Below, piece after piece: positions 8,668-17,086 of a stretch of 64,000 nucleotides of DNA; position 1 is the stretch's first letter, and the number at the start of each line of letters is the position of its first letter. This stretch comes from Planococcus sp. SK3692 (GTDB lineage: Bacteria > Bacillota > Bacilli > Bacillales_A > Planococcaceae). Location: NCBI RefSeq assembly GCF_028890485.2, contig NZ_JARCHV010000002.1, forward strand, positions 248,001 through 312,000, written 5' to 3'. The position numbers and the translations under genes were made by a program. The notes below the pieces were generated by a model that worked only from the letters and a program-made list of their open reading frames with translations, searched no databases and had not been told where the DNA came from.

Positions 8668-9423
8668 ATGGTAAAAATTGCAGTCGAACATCCATTTACA
8701 TCCGTACGCGATGCGTTAGTACAAAAAGGGTATCGTGCAGAAATGCTTGAAAAGAAAACAGATGCACCTGACTACGACGTTGTGGTCGTCCGTGACCAAG
8801 AAGATTTAACGGATTTCCACATGAGCGTTTCATTAGTTGAAGCAAGAGGGCGCACATTGTTTGAAATCGTAGAAGAAGTCGAAGAGCGCCTCGTGCGACA
8901 AGGCAAAATTCAGTCGCCGCCAATGGCACCGGAATACGGTTCTGAATCAGGCGGAGGCGGCGGAAGCTTCGTTGCCGGCGCTGTGACAGGTGCTTTGATC
9001 GGCGCTGCAGCAGGACTCTTGCTTGCGCCTAAGAGCGGCAAGGAATTACAGGAGCAAGTAAAAGCGAAAACTTCGGATTCCAGTGAAAAAGTGAACACTT
9101 CCATCGAGCAGGCGAAAGTGAAAGCTGACGAACTGAAAGCGAAGCGCGAAGAGAAAAAAGAAGAAAAAGAAGTGAAGAAACAAGAGAAAGCGATTGAAAA
9201 AGAAGTGAAGCAGCAAGAAAAAGCTGAAGAAAAAGAAGAGAAAAAAGAAGAAAAAGCCCAAAAAGAGCACGAGAAGGCTGAAAAGAAAGTAGAAAAAGAA
9301 ATCAAAAAAGCTGAGAAAGACGCTGGCGGCGTAGATGTCGTGGAATTCGGCGAATCCTCACTTGCCAAGAATTCAGATGGTGAGATCAAAGTCGAGCCAA
9401 CTGACGCTAAAAAGAACAACTAA
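8668..9423 (+). CDS. UPF0180 (YkuS-like) / YtxH fusion protein with charged coiled coil
   Basis: A 251-residue protein of unknown biochemical function with three parts. Residues 1-80 (KIAVEHPFTSVRDALVQKGYRAEML...DYDVVVVRDQED) resemble the small UPF0180/YkuS family. Residues 92-125 form a Gly-rich hydrophobic YtxH segment (GGGGGSFVAGAVTGALIGAAAGLLLAPKSGKEL) that could lie in or on the membrane. Residues 135-230 are almost entirely Lys, Glu, Gln and Ala, predicted as one long charged coiled coil. YtxH proteins belong to the general stress response, and the upstream sigma-B-like promoter agrees. ATG 8668 follows AAAGGAG. In B. subtilis the two domains are separate proteins, so the fusion is noteworthy. 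Confidence 0.65.
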   Translation: MVKIAVEHPFTSVRDALVQKGYRAEMLEKKTDAPDYDVVVVRDQEDLTDFHMSVSLVEARGRTLFEIVEEVEERLVRQGKIQSPPMAPEYGSESGGGGGSFVAGAVTGALIGAAAGLLLAPKSGKELQEQVKAKTSDSSEKVNTSIEQAKVKADELKAKREEKKEEKEVKKQEKAIEKEVKQQEKAEEKEEKKEEKAQKEHEKAEKKVEKEIKKAEKDAGGVDVVEFGESSLAKNSDGEIKVEPTDAKKNN

Positions 9424-9432
9424 TTCATGAAT

Positions 9433-9465
9433 AAAGGCCTCCCGCCTAAGCGGGAGGCCTTTTTA
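9433..9465. terminator. bidirectional terminator
   Basis: 13-bp perfect stem AAAGGCCTCCCGC and its complement, 4-nt loop, T-runs on both strands. It separates the YkuS-YtxH gene from the convergent UMF1 transporter gene. Confidence 0.9.
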
Positions 9466-10743
9466 TTATTCAGTTGCCACTTCATCAACAGGATCATGAG
9501 GCGTGGGTTCCGGGACGAAGATAAGAACGACCAGCCCAATGATGAAGAGCACGACCAAACTCAAAACCCCTAAACTCGAGTTGCCGGTAATTTGGGAAGT
9601 GACACCGACAAGCAACGGCCCAGTAATGGCGGCGAACTTGCCGAAAATATTGTAGAAGCCGAAAAACTCATTGGCGTTTTGCTTAGGCACCAGCTTGCCG
9701 AAATACGAGCGGCTCAAAGCTTGGATGCCGCCTTGGCTAGTAGCGACCAGCATCGCAAGTATCCAGAAATCCACGATGGTTTCGATGAAGACTGCATAGA
9801 CGCAGACGATAATATAGACAAAGATGCCGACATACAGCATTTTCTTTCCGGTAAAGCGATCGGCGAGTTTGCCGTAGAGAATGGCAAAAGGCGCGGCCAC
9901 AACTTGTGTGGCGAACAAAACAATCAACAAGCTCGTCGCACTTAAGCCGAGGTCAGTCCCGTAGGCTGTGGATAGCGAGATGATCGTGCCGACGCCGTCG
10001 ATATAGAAGAAATACGCAATGAGGAACAAAAACAAGGCGCGGTACTGGCGAATTTCCCGGACAGTTTTATTTAAGCGGTGGAAGCTTTGGACGACAGGGT
10101 TCGCTTCACGCTTGATAAAGTGCTTTTGTTTAACGTGGCGGAACAGCGGAATCGAGAACAAAATCCACCAAGCGGCGGTAATCAAAAACGCCAGCCGGCT
10201 GGCATTCGTGACAGATAGTGGCAGGGTTTCATTTTGGGCGAGCAAAATGATCAAGATGGCGAGCGCAAATGGAATGGTCGAACCGATATAGCCGAGCCCA
10301 TAGCCAAATGCCGATACGCGGTTCATACGCTTCTCGGTCGTGACATCGACAATGAAAGCATCATAGAATAGATTTGCACCGGTCGCTCCAAGCGCAGCGA
10401 ACACATAACAGATCAAGAGCCAAAGCCACTGTCCTTCCGGAACAAAAGCAAGCATCGCCGTCGAAACGATGCCAAGCACGAAAAACACGGTGAAAAATTT
10501 CTTTTTCATCCCTTCATAATCGGCGATAGTGCCGAGCAACGGGCCGAGCATGGCCAAGATGAATGTGAAGATAGCAATGGTGTAGCTTAAATAAGCAGTA
10601 GAATCCGCCAGTCCCACGCCGGCATCTGTTGCGGCTGCTTTATAGAAAAGCGGAAACACTGCGGTCGTGATGATAATGGAATAAGCGGAGCTGCCCCAAT
10701 CGTATAACGCCCAGCTTTTTTCCGGTTTCGTGAACTTCGCCAT
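9466..10743 (-). CDS. MFS transporter, UMF1 (Atg22-like) family
   Basis: A 425-residue integral membrane protein with about 12 predicted helices. The opening KSWALYDWGSSAYSIIITTAVFPLFY is the diagnostic N-terminal signature of the UMF1/Atg22-like major facilitator family (YDWANSAY in most members). GTIADYEGMKKKFF forms the loop between helices 2 and 3, and a second half begins near GKLADRFTGKKML. Fungal Atg22 exports amino acids from vacuoles; the substrates of bacterial members are unknown. The gene is monocistronic, starting at an ATG behind AAAAGGGGG. It shares its terminator with the YkuS-YtxH gene and is divergent from exonuclease III. Confidence 0.8.
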   Translation of the reverse strand: MAKFTKPEKSWALYDWGSSAYSIIITTAVFPLFYKAAATDAGVGLADSTAYLSYTIAIFTFILAMLGPLLGTIADYEGMKKKFFTVFFVLGIVSTAMLAFVPEGQWLWLLICYVFAALGATGANLFYDAFIVDVTTEKRMNRVSAFGYGLGYIGSTIPFALAILIILLAQNETLPLSVTNASRLAFLITAAWWILFSIPLFRHVKQKHFIKREANPVVQSFHRLNKTVREIRQYRALFLFLIAYFFYIDGVGTIISLSTAYGTDLGLSATSLLIVLFATQVVAAPFAILYGKLADRFTGKKMLYVGIFVYIIVCVYAVFIETIVDFWILAMLVATSQGGIQALSRSYFGKLVPKQNANEFFGFYNIFGKFAAITGPLLVGVTSQITGNSSLGVLSLVVLFIIGLVVLIFVPEPTPHDPVDEVATE

Positions 10744-10918
10744 AGCGGAAGGCCCCCTTTTTTATTAAGTCTATTGTACAAGAGAGAATATAAAAAAGGG
10801 TGTTTTTGACTGAATATTTGCTGAAATTTTACAATGGATATAGAACAGAATATGAATCACGCCATTTGAGGTGCAGTCTTTATTCAGCTACACTGATGAA
10901 AGAAAGCGAGTGAATGGA

Positions 10919-11683
10919 ATGAAGCTTGTATCATGGAATGTAAATGGCCTGCGGGCCGTGATGAAGAAAGGGTTTATGGATTTTTTTGAGACAGTAGATG
11001 CCGACATCTTATGTGTCCAGGAAATCAAATTACAGGAAGGCCAAATTGATTTGGAGCTTCCGGGTTATCATACATATTGGAATTACGCACAGAAGAAAGG
11101 ATACTCAGGAACCGCTGTCTTCACCAAACAGCGGCCTTTGAATGTCCATTACGGAATTGGTCTCGAGGAACACGATACAGAAGGCCGGTTGATTACATTG
11201 GAATTCCCTGAATTTTATTTGGTCAATAGCTATACCCCAAACTCCCAGCATGGCTTGTTGCGCCTGGCGTACCGTCTGTTGTGGGAAGACAAGCTGCTTT
11301 CGTATATCCAGCAATTGGACCTCGAAAAGCCCGTCATTTTATGCGGGGATTTGAATGTGGCACATCAGGAAATTGATTTGAAAAACCCGAAAGCAAATAA
11401 AAAAAATTCAGGCTTTACGCCAGAAGAACGCGAGAAGATCAGTGATTTCCTAGACAGCGGGTTCGTGGATACATTTCGCCATTTCCATCCCGATGAAGGC
11501 GGCCATTATTCATGGTGGTCGTATCGCTCGAATTGCCGGGAGAAAAATGTCGGCTGGCGCATTGATTATTTCATTGCTTCCAACCGGCTCGTCGGGAGAA
11601 TGAAGAGCGCGATGATCCATAAAGATGTACACGGGTCGGATCATTGCCCAGTGGAGCTGAAACTGAGTGGATTCTCGTCTTAA
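10919..11683 (+). CDS. exoA: exodeoxyribonuclease III (AP endonuclease)
   Basis: A 254-residue cytoplasmic repair enzyme of the Xth/ExoA family, cleaving 5' of abasic sites and removing 3' blocking groups. Visible active-site motifs are LVSWNVNGLRA (Asn near the start), ILCVQEIKL (metal-binding Glu), NSYTPNS, ILCGDLNVAH (Asp and Asn), WRIDYFIAS and the terminal HGSDHCPVEL (Asp-His pair). The length matches B. subtilis ExoA. The frame is open further upstream, but ATG 10919 begins exactly where the family does and follows GAAAGCGAG. It stands alone, followed by a strong hairpin and then the parS-like site. Confidence 0.93.
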   Translation: MKLVSWNVNGLRAVMKKGFMDFFETVDADILCVQEIKLQEGQIDLELPGYHTYWNYAQKKGYSGTAVFTKQRPLNVHYGIGLEEHDTEGRLITLEFPEFYLVNSYTPNSQHGLLRLAYRLLWEDKLLSYIQQLDLEKPVILCGDLNVAHQEIDLKNPKANKKNSGFTPEEREKISDFLDSGFVDTFRHFHPDEGGHYSWWSYRSNCREKNVGWRIDYFIASNRLVGRMKSAMIHKDVHGSDHCPVELKLSGFSS

Positions 11684-11717
11684 TGGATTATTCATATTTA
11701 TTCATAGCTTGAATTAC

Positions 11718-11760
11718 AAAAAACCGGCAAGCCTGAAGCAATCTCAGGTTTGCCGGTTTT
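11718..11760. terminator. bidirectional terminator
   Basis: Stem AAAACCGGCAAGCCTGA with one G-T wobble, 7-nt loop, and T-runs in both directions. It serves exoA and the convergent glycerophosphotransferase gene. Confidence 0.88.
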
Positions 11761-11773
11761 CGTCTCATAATAG

Positions 11774-11789
11774 AGTTCCACGTGAAACA
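11774..11789. promoter_or_regulatory. parS-like centromere site (ParB/Spo0J binding)
   Basis: AGTTCCACGTGAAACA matches the B. subtilis chromosomal parS consensus TGTTNCACGTGAAACA at every specified position except the first. It lies in the convergent gap between exoA and the glycerophosphotransferase gene, right after the terminator, where a protein-loading site would not disturb transcription. ParB binding there would nucleate the SMC-loading segregation complex. No other close match was found in the window. Confidence 0.75.
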
Positions 11790-11790
11790 T

Positions 11791-12978
11791 TTAAACGTTC
11801 ATGACGCGTTGTGCCAGTCGTTTGCAATTGTCCTGGTCGAAATAGTCGATGTATTCATCGGCTTTTCCATACCATTCGTTATGCGTGATATTGTTTTCAA
11901 GCATATAGGAGAGTGTGTTATAGACATCTTCTACTGTCGAGGATTTATAACCGTACAAGTCTTTATCGAGGTCGAGGTATGAACCGCGTTTTTCCGTGTA
12001 TTCCTGTTGGTCGAACATGAAAAAAATGATTGGTTTATTCAAATACAGGAAGTCCCAGGAAACGCTTGTGATGTCCGTCAAAAGCATGTCGTTTTCTTCG
12101 ATCGAACGTTCGATGGATGCGTGATTGAAATCCAGGAATTCGATGCCGTAATCCTGGTCGGCAAGCGGAAAGAAATGTTCTTCAAATCGCTTCATGAACG
12201 GGTGCAGCGCGATTTGGAGATGGATGCCGTTGGACTTCAGGAGATTCCGTATCCCTTCATGCTCCAGTAAGCCGATTGTGCTGCGGAAGTAATTGCTTTC
12301 GAGAAATTCTTCCCTCGAGAGGTCGAATAGCCATTCACGCCAAGTCATCATCATCAAGATGCGCTTCATTTCTTTTGGCGGCTGGTTTGGCAAGTAGCGG
12401 TCAAAACGGGGGAATCCGGTGATGATGAGTTTTTCTTCAGGGATTTTCCATTTGTCGCGTTTCAGTTCGTATTCATAGCGCGAGGCGCAATTGAAATAAT
12501 CCGTCCGCTTGAGGAGTGGAACATCTTCTTTTTGGATGAGGATTTTCTTGAAGCCTTCGATGCCGTGGCTGACGTGCGTGATGACCGTCCGGCGGTTCAA
12601 GTTCAAGAATTTGTCGGCGGATGGCACAATATCATAAAGCAAGGAATGCCCGTGGAATGTGTAATCAGCGCGGAAAAACAGCAAGTAATTGCGGAAGCTG
12701 CCAAGCGGTACGGCATTTGGGATCTGCCCGTTCTTCGCATAATCGGTCGACGGGTCATACATCCAATAAGCCGTGACTTGGTCGGCGTGGTTATTCACCA
12801 AATATTTGTGGAAAACGGAAGCATTGTCTTCATATTTTTCTCCGAGGTTTCCTCCTACCAGGGCGATCTTCGGGCCTTTTGTATTTCTGTAAAACCGGGA
12901 GAGAATATAGGCCGCTGATACTTTCAAAAAAACTTTCAAAGGGTCCCATCTCCCTTTCTCTTTCAAGGTAACGCTCAT
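11791..12978 (-). CDS. CDP-glycerol glycerophosphotransferase family protein (TagB/TagF-like)
   Basis: A 395-residue, probably membrane-associated enzyme of the Glyphos_transf family that moves glycerol-phosphate from CDP-glycerol in teichoic acid or surface glycopolymer synthesis. Characteristic segments are the HGIEGFKK region with its catalytic-type His, KLIITGFPRFD, IALHPFMKRFEEHF and the nucleotide-binding NDMLLTDITSVSWDFLYLNKPIIFF near residue 300. It lacks the N-terminal glycosyltransferase part and long repeats found in large TagF polymerases, so a primase (TagB) or single-addition role fits better. It is alone, not in a tag operon. The start has only a weak binding site (AGGGCTGGAA). 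Confidence 0.8.
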   Translation of the reverse strand: MSVTLKEKGRWDPLKVFLKVSAAYILSRFYRNTKGPKIALVGGNLGEKYEDNASVFHKYLVNNHADQVTAYWMYDPSTDYAKNGQIPNAVPLGSFRNYLLFFRADYTFHGHSLLYDIVPSADKFLNLNRRTVITHVSHGIEGFKKILIQKEDVPLLKRTDYFNCASRYEYELKRDKWKIPEEKLIITGFPRFDRYLPNQPPKEMKRILMMMTWREWLFDLSREEFLESNYFRSTIGLLEHEGIRNLLKSNGIHLQIALHPFMKRFEEHFFPLADQDYGIEFLDFNHASIERSIEENDMLLTDITSVSWDFLYLNKPIIFFMFDQQEYTEKRGSYLDLDKDLYGYKSSTVEDVYNTLSYMLENNITHNEWYGKADEYIDYFDQDNCKRLAQRVMNV

Positions 12979-13134
12979 TTCCAGCCCTGCTTTCTGTTAG
13001 TCGATTCCATTCTAGTTTTCCATATCCGAGGAGATTTGTCTATTCCAAGGGCGGCGGGTTTGATTTTGGGATAGTGAAGAGGGCTTTCGATAAAGAACGG
13101 ATGTGCGTCGAAGGGATGAGTTGGCAGAAAATAG

Positions 13135-13160
13135 GTTTATTTAAAAGCGAGGGTGGGAAG
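13135..13160 (+). promoter_or_regulatory. possible sigma-B promoter of catalase
   Basis: GTTTAT, 14 nt, GGGAAG lies 37 nt before the catalase start; one base of the -10 element departs from GGGWAW. The region is G-rich, so a chance match is possible. No PerR box was seen. Confidence 0.3.
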
Positions 13161-13196
13161 AGGGAAATGATGGCATTAAAATGAAGGAGGATTCTC

Positions 13197-14825
13197 ATGA
13201 AGGACCATAATGAAGAGCTTAAGGACAAAATGTCTGAAGGCGAAAACGAGGAAACCTTGACCAACCGTCAAGGGCACCCGGTAAAAGACAACCAGAATAT
13301 GCGCACTGTCGGAAATCGCGGGCCGGCTACTCTTGAAAACTATAACTTCATCGAAAAGATCTCTCATTTTGACCGTGAAGAAATACCTGAACGCATCGTC
13401 CACGCACGTGGTGCCGGGGCATTCGGTTATTTCGAGACTTATGGAACAGTCGGCGACGAGCCGGTTGAAAAATATACGCGAGCTAAAGTATTTTCAGGCA
13501 AAGGCAAACAAACGCCATTGCTTGTACGCTTTTCTACCGTGGCAGGGTCCCGCCACTCTCCGGAAACGGCACGCGATCCGCGTGGTTTTGCCGTGAAGAT
13601 GTATACGGAAGATGGCAACTGGGACCTGGTCGGGAATAACTTGAAGATTTTCTTTATCCGTGATGCGATGAAATTCCCGGATATGATCCACGCATTTAAA
13701 AACGATCCGGTTTCCAACGTGCCGGATCCGGAGCGGATGTTCGACTTTGTCGCACGCTCCCCTGAAGCCACACATATGATTACGTTCTTGTTTTCTCCTT
13801 GGGGCATTCCAGCAACCTACCGCCATATGCAGGGTTCTGGCGTCAACACCTATAAATGGGTCAATGATAAGGGCGAAGCGGTCCTTGTCAAATATCATTG
13901 GGAGCCAAAACAAGGCATCCGTAATTTGACGCAGGCAGAAGCCGATGAAATCCAGGCGAAAAATGTCGGGCATGCAACAGAAGATCTTTATGATTCGATT
14001 GAAAACGGCGACTATCCAGAATGGGAGTTGTTTGTGCAAATCATGAGCGATGATGAACATGCTGAACTCGACTTTGACCCGCTGGATGACACGAAATTAT
14101 GGCCGATGGATAAATTCCCATTCTTGCCAGTCGGCAAAATGGTCTTGAATCGCAATCCCGAAAACTACCATGCGGAAATCGAGCAAGCCGCATTCGGTAC
14201 GGGTGTCCTTGTCGACGGCATGGATTTCTCGGATGATAAAATGCTGATTGGCCGTACGTTTTCGTACTCTGATACGCAGCGTTACCGGGTCGGGGCGAAC
14301 TACTTGAAACTGCCGGTCAACGCGCCAAGAAAACGTGTGGCGACCAATCAATACGGCGGGGCGATGGATGTGCCGCGCGGCGAGAATGCAAAAAATCCGC
14401 ACATCAATTATGAACCGTCCGTACTTGGCGGGTTCAAGGAAGCAGACCGTCCTGATACACCGGATCATGAGCCGGAATACCAAGGCAAATTGACGAAGGC
14501 GCCGATTGACCGTACGAATAATTACGGCCAGGCTGGTGAAACCTATCGCAGTTTCGAGGACTGGGAGCGAGAAGAACTGATCAATAATCTTGGAGATGCC
14601 TTATCTGCATGCGATCCGCGCATCCAAGAAGAAATGGTGTATCACTTCACGCAAGCAGATGAAGACTATGGCCGCCGAGTCCGTGACAACATCGATATGA
14701 AAGTGAAGGAAATGAATAATATGAAAGACAGTGAAGACGCAGAACCGAAGCTCTACGGAAAGCCGGCAGCGAGCAAAGTAGCTCAAGCTGCCAGCTCCAA
14801 AGGCCACGGAGCAGAACGCTATTAA
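13197..14825 (+). CDS. katA: catalase (small-subunit, haem)
   Basis: A 542-residue haem catalase that turns hydrogen peroxide into water and oxygen in the cytoplasm. The catalytic His is at about residue 69 in [16 protein letters not shown]; the distal Asn lies in [12 protein letters not shown]; and the proximal haem-ligand Tyr lies in [23 protein letters not shown] with its Arg four residues before the Tyr. The length fits small-subunit catalases (about 480-550), without the C-terminal flavodoxin-like domain of the large KatE type. The C-terminal tail ([19 protein letters not shown]) is low-complexity. ATG 13197 follows AAGGAGG. The gene is divergent from the glycerophosphotransferase gene. 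The symbol is by family, not orthology. Confidence 0.93.
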   Translation: MKDHNEELKDKMSEGENEETLTNRQGHPVKDNQNMRTVGNRGPATLENYNFIEKISHFDREEIPERIVHARGAGAFGYFETYGTVGDEPVEKYTRAKVFSGKGKQTPLLVRFSTVAGSRHSPETARDPRGFAVKMYTEDGNWDLVGNNLKIFFIRDAMKFPDMIHAFKNDPVSNVPDPERMFDFVARSPEATHMITFLFSPWGIPATYRHMQGSGVNTYKWVNDKGEAVLVKYHWEPKQGIRNLTQAEADEIQAKNVGHATEDLYDSIENGDYPEWELFVQIMSDDEHAELDFDPLDDTKLWPMDKFPFLPVGKMVLNRNPENYHAEIEQAAFGTGVLVDGMDFSDDKMLIGRTFSYSDTQRYRVGANYLKLPVNAPRKRVATNQYGGAMDVPRGENAKNPHINYEPSVLGGFKEADRPDTPDHEPEYQGKLTKAPIDRTNNYGQAGETYRSFEDWEREELINNLGDALSACDPRIQEEMVYHFTQADEDYGRRVRDNIDMKVKEMNNMKDSEDAEPKLYGKPAASKVAQAASSKGHGAERY

Positions 14826-14829
14826 ATAG

Positions 14830-14862
14830 AAAACCCGGTGAGTTTTAAACTCACCGGGTTTT
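14830..14862. terminator. bidirectional terminator
   Basis: Perfect stem AAAACCCGGTGAGTTT and its complement with a 3-nt loop and T-runs on both sides. It lies between catalase and the convergent DUF1538/PII operon. Confidence 0.9.
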
Positions 14863-14863
14863 G

Positions 14864-15553
14864 TTATGGATTCAAAGAAGAGTGATTGACGCCGAATACG
14901 TTTTCCACGTCAATCAAGAAGGCGATGCCTTTTCCGGGTGCGTCGAGATCGACGGCTTGTTCGATGCTCGCGACCACTTTTTCCGCGAATGCAGAAGGCA
15001 CCAATGTCAGGACAACGTCTTTTTCTGGGTCGATGGTAAAGTTCATGAACTTTTTCTGTTCGTTGACTCCTGTGCCGCGCCCTTCCAAGATCGTTCCGCC
15101 TTCAGCGCCGGCTTTTGCAGCTGCTTTGACAACTTGGCCGGAGTCTCCGGAGTTAACGATGGTCACAATCAGTTGGAAATCTTTTGGTTCTGGCATCTTT
15201 TCCACTCCTCGCTTCTTTTTTCGGTCGTCTTCACGGTCGGTGAGATGGGGGACTCCCAGCAATTGGCTGAGGTGGACAGTAAAGCCGAGGCCGTAACCTG
15301 ATTTGCCCAATTTTCCGGCATGGCTGATCGCTTCTGCAACGGCCAGTTCGATTTCACCGTCGACAGCGATAAAGACAACATCCTTTTCGTGGGTAGCGGG
15401 AAGCCCGAGAAAAGTAGGCTTTTCGTTTCTACCGATTCCTTCCGCATACAGCACCGTCGCCCCGTCGGCACCGGCTTGTTTCGCAGCTGCGATGACCTCT
15501 CTCGAAGCGCCGCGTTTTACGATGGCAATCATCAGTCTATGATTCAGATTCAT
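14864..15553 (-). CDS. tandem PII-like signalling protein linked to DUF1538
   Basis: A 229-residue soluble protein made of two GlnB/PII-like ferredoxin-fold units: residues 5-105 (MIAIVKRGASREVIAAAKQAGADGATVLYAEG, later EKDVVFIAVDGEIELAVAEAI) and 125-225 (QLIVTIVNSGDSGQVVKAAAKAGAEGGTILEGRG, EKDVVLTLVPSAFAEKVVASI). The pattern of a GA..GGT turn followed by a flexible loop is PII-like, but the T-loop Tyr used for uridylylation is not evident. Classical PII is one such unit forming trimers, so a tandem protein would assemble differently. Start ATG 15553 is preferred: AAAGGCAGG lies 11 nt upstream and it overlaps the DUF1538 gene by 17 nt. It probably senses a nucleotide and controls the two membrane proteins. 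Confidence 0.7.
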   Translation of the reverse strand: MNLNHRLMIAIVKRGASREVIAAAKQAGADGATVLYAEGIGRNEKPTFLGLPATHEKDVVFIAVDGEIELAVAEAISHAGKLGKSGYGLGFTVHLSQLLGVPHLTDREDDRKKKRGVEKMPEPKDFQLIVTIVNSGDSGQVVKAAAKAGAEGGTILEGRGTGVNEQKKFMNFTIDPEKDVVLTLVPSAFAEKVVASIEQAVDLDAPGKGIAFLIDVENVFGVNHSSLNP

Positions 15554-16280
15554 GGGTTTGGTTACCTGCCTTTCGATTAAAGAGTAAGCCGACAACGAGT
15601 ACGGAAATGATCGGCGTCAATGCCACGAGCGCAATCATCCCAAAGCCATCGACAAGCGGATCCCGCCCTTCTGTGACAGAGGCGATGCCGACAGCTACAG
15701 AGACGATGAACGTGACGGTCATCGGCCCGGTAGCGACGCCGCCTGAGTCAAAAGCGATGGCGATGAATGTGCGCGTGGAGAAAAAAATCAGGACCAAGGC
15801 GATAAGATAACCAGGCAGGATAAAATACCAAATCGACCAGCCCGTCAAAATCCGCAGCATCGACAAAGCGATGGACAAACCGACCCCCGTCGATAAGGTG
15901 TAGAGCATGACCTGCGAGGAAATATAACCGCCCGTTTCACGGTCGACTTCTTCATTCATGATGCGGACAGCCGGTTCGGCGAATGTCGCGACAAAGCCGA
16001 GCACAAATCCAATGGGAATAATCGCCCAGCGATACTGCCAATCACCAAGTTCCGCACCCATCAACTCGCCGAAGGGCATAAAGCCGACATGGACGCCTTG
16101 AAGGAAAAAAGCCAATCCGAAAAACGTCAAAATGAAACCGAGTCCGGTTTGCAGCACGCGTTCTTTCGGCAATTTGAGCATGAACAATTGAAATACACTG
16201 AAAAACACGACAAGCGGGAGGAGGGCTATGCTGACTTCAATCAGCACTTCCCCGAAGCCCTGGAAAATATGCAAGTTCAC
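15537..16280 (-). CDS. DUF1538 membrane protein (second copy)
   Basis: A 247-residue integral membrane protein with about seven hydrophobic segments, belonging to the uncharacterised DUF1538 family. Conserved family-like patches shared with its neighbour are the MPFGELMG loop, TFAEPAVRIM and AFDSGGVATGPMTVTFIV, the last being rich in small polar residues inside a membrane segment, as in substrate or ion paths of secondary transporters. Its start overlaps the upstream DUF1538 gene by 4 nt and its end overlaps the PII-like gene by 17 nt. The function is unknown; a heteromeric transporter gated by the PII-like protein is my inference. Confidence 0.7.
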   Translation of the reverse strand: MNLHIFQGFGEVLIEVSIALLPLVVFFSVFQLFMLKLPKERVLQTGLGFILTFFGLAFFLQGVHVGFMPFGELMGAELGDWQYRWAIIPIGFVLGFVATFAEPAVRIMNEEVDRETGGYISSQVMLYTLSTGVGLSIALSMLRILTGWSIWYFILPGYLIALVLIFFSTRTFIAIAFDSGGVATGPMTVTFIVSVAVGIASVTEGRDPLVDGFGMIALVALTPIISVLVVGLLFNRKAGNQTHESES

Positions 16281-16972
16281 CGGTACAGCACCCCCAACAG
16301 CATGACTGCGATGATGGGCCCGATCGATGCCAACCCGATCAAGCCGAAGCCTTCGCCGCTGCTTGGTTTATCGGAACGCAAGACGGAAGCGACGCCAATG
16401 CCCAGCGCCAAAATGAAAGGAACTGCCATCGGGCCGGTCGTCACGCCGCCGGCATCGAAAGAAATCGGGATGAATGCTTCAGGCACAAAAAAGGAAAGCA
16501 GGAAAACCAAGGTATACCCTCCGATCAGCATATAATGGATCGGAATGCTAAACAGCGCCCGGACCATCGCCAAGGCAACGAAAATCGCCAAGCCGACCGA
16601 CACAGATAAGATCAGAATGTTTCTGGAAATATCCCCTCCTGAAACGTCCTCGATTTGATTGGCCAATACGCGGACATCCGGTTCTGCAATTGTGACGGCG
16701 AGCCCGAGCACCAGGCCCGTCCCGATGATCAGCCACGGCTTACGGGTCAAAGGCAACTTTTTGCCGATCAATTCGCCGATCGGAAGCAGCCCTGCATTGA
16801 CTCCGAGCAGGAACAGAAAAAAGCCGGTTCCGACAAAAACGACTCCGATCAAAAACTGCAATAGTGCTTCGAGCGGCAGGCGGATAATCAGGACTTGAAG
16901 CAAGATGACGACAATCGTAACAGGCAGAATGGCAGAGGCAACTTCTTTGAATGTGCTTTTGACATTTTCCAT
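16277..16972 (-). CDS. DUF1538 membrane protein (first copy)
   Basis: A 231-residue membrane protein with about seven predicted helices and the same ordered motifs as the next gene: LLPIGELIG, TIAEPDVRVL and SFDAGGVTTGPMAVPFIL. It is the first gene of a three-gene minus operon (DUF1538, DUF1538, PII-like), all joined by overlaps. The two membrane proteins are diverged duplicates, as expected for a pseudo-symmetric two-subunit channel or carrier. ATG 16972 follows AAAGGAGATGC. It is divergent from the pentapeptide-repeat gene. No enzyme motif is seen and the transported compound is unknown. Confidence 0.7.
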   Translation of the reverse strand: MENVKSTFKEVASAILPVTIVVILLQVLIIRLPLEALLQFLIGVVFVGTGFFLFLLGVNAGLLPIGELIGKKLPLTRKPWLIIGTGLVLGLAVTIAEPDVRVLANQIEDVSGGDISRNILILSVSVGLAIFVALAMVRALFSIPIHYMLIGGYTLVFLLSFFVPEAFIPISFDAGGVTTGPMAVPFILALGIGVASVLRSDKPSSGEGFGLIGLASIGPIIAVMLLGVLYR

Positions 16973-17086
16973 ATAGCATCTCCTTTACGGCGGATTTGGC
17001 TTGATGCAATTCGCGCGGCGTATGGGACAAGGAACTCTATAATCGATAAGATAAAGAAGAGTATATGCGAACCAGGAGGGCTGATG

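Noticed and set aside
8910-9419. Minus-strand frame rich in Phe and Ser opposite the YkuS-YtxH gene
   Set aside because: It is the antisense shadow of a Lys/Glu-rich coiled-coil coding region; composition is abnormal and no ribosome binding site is present.
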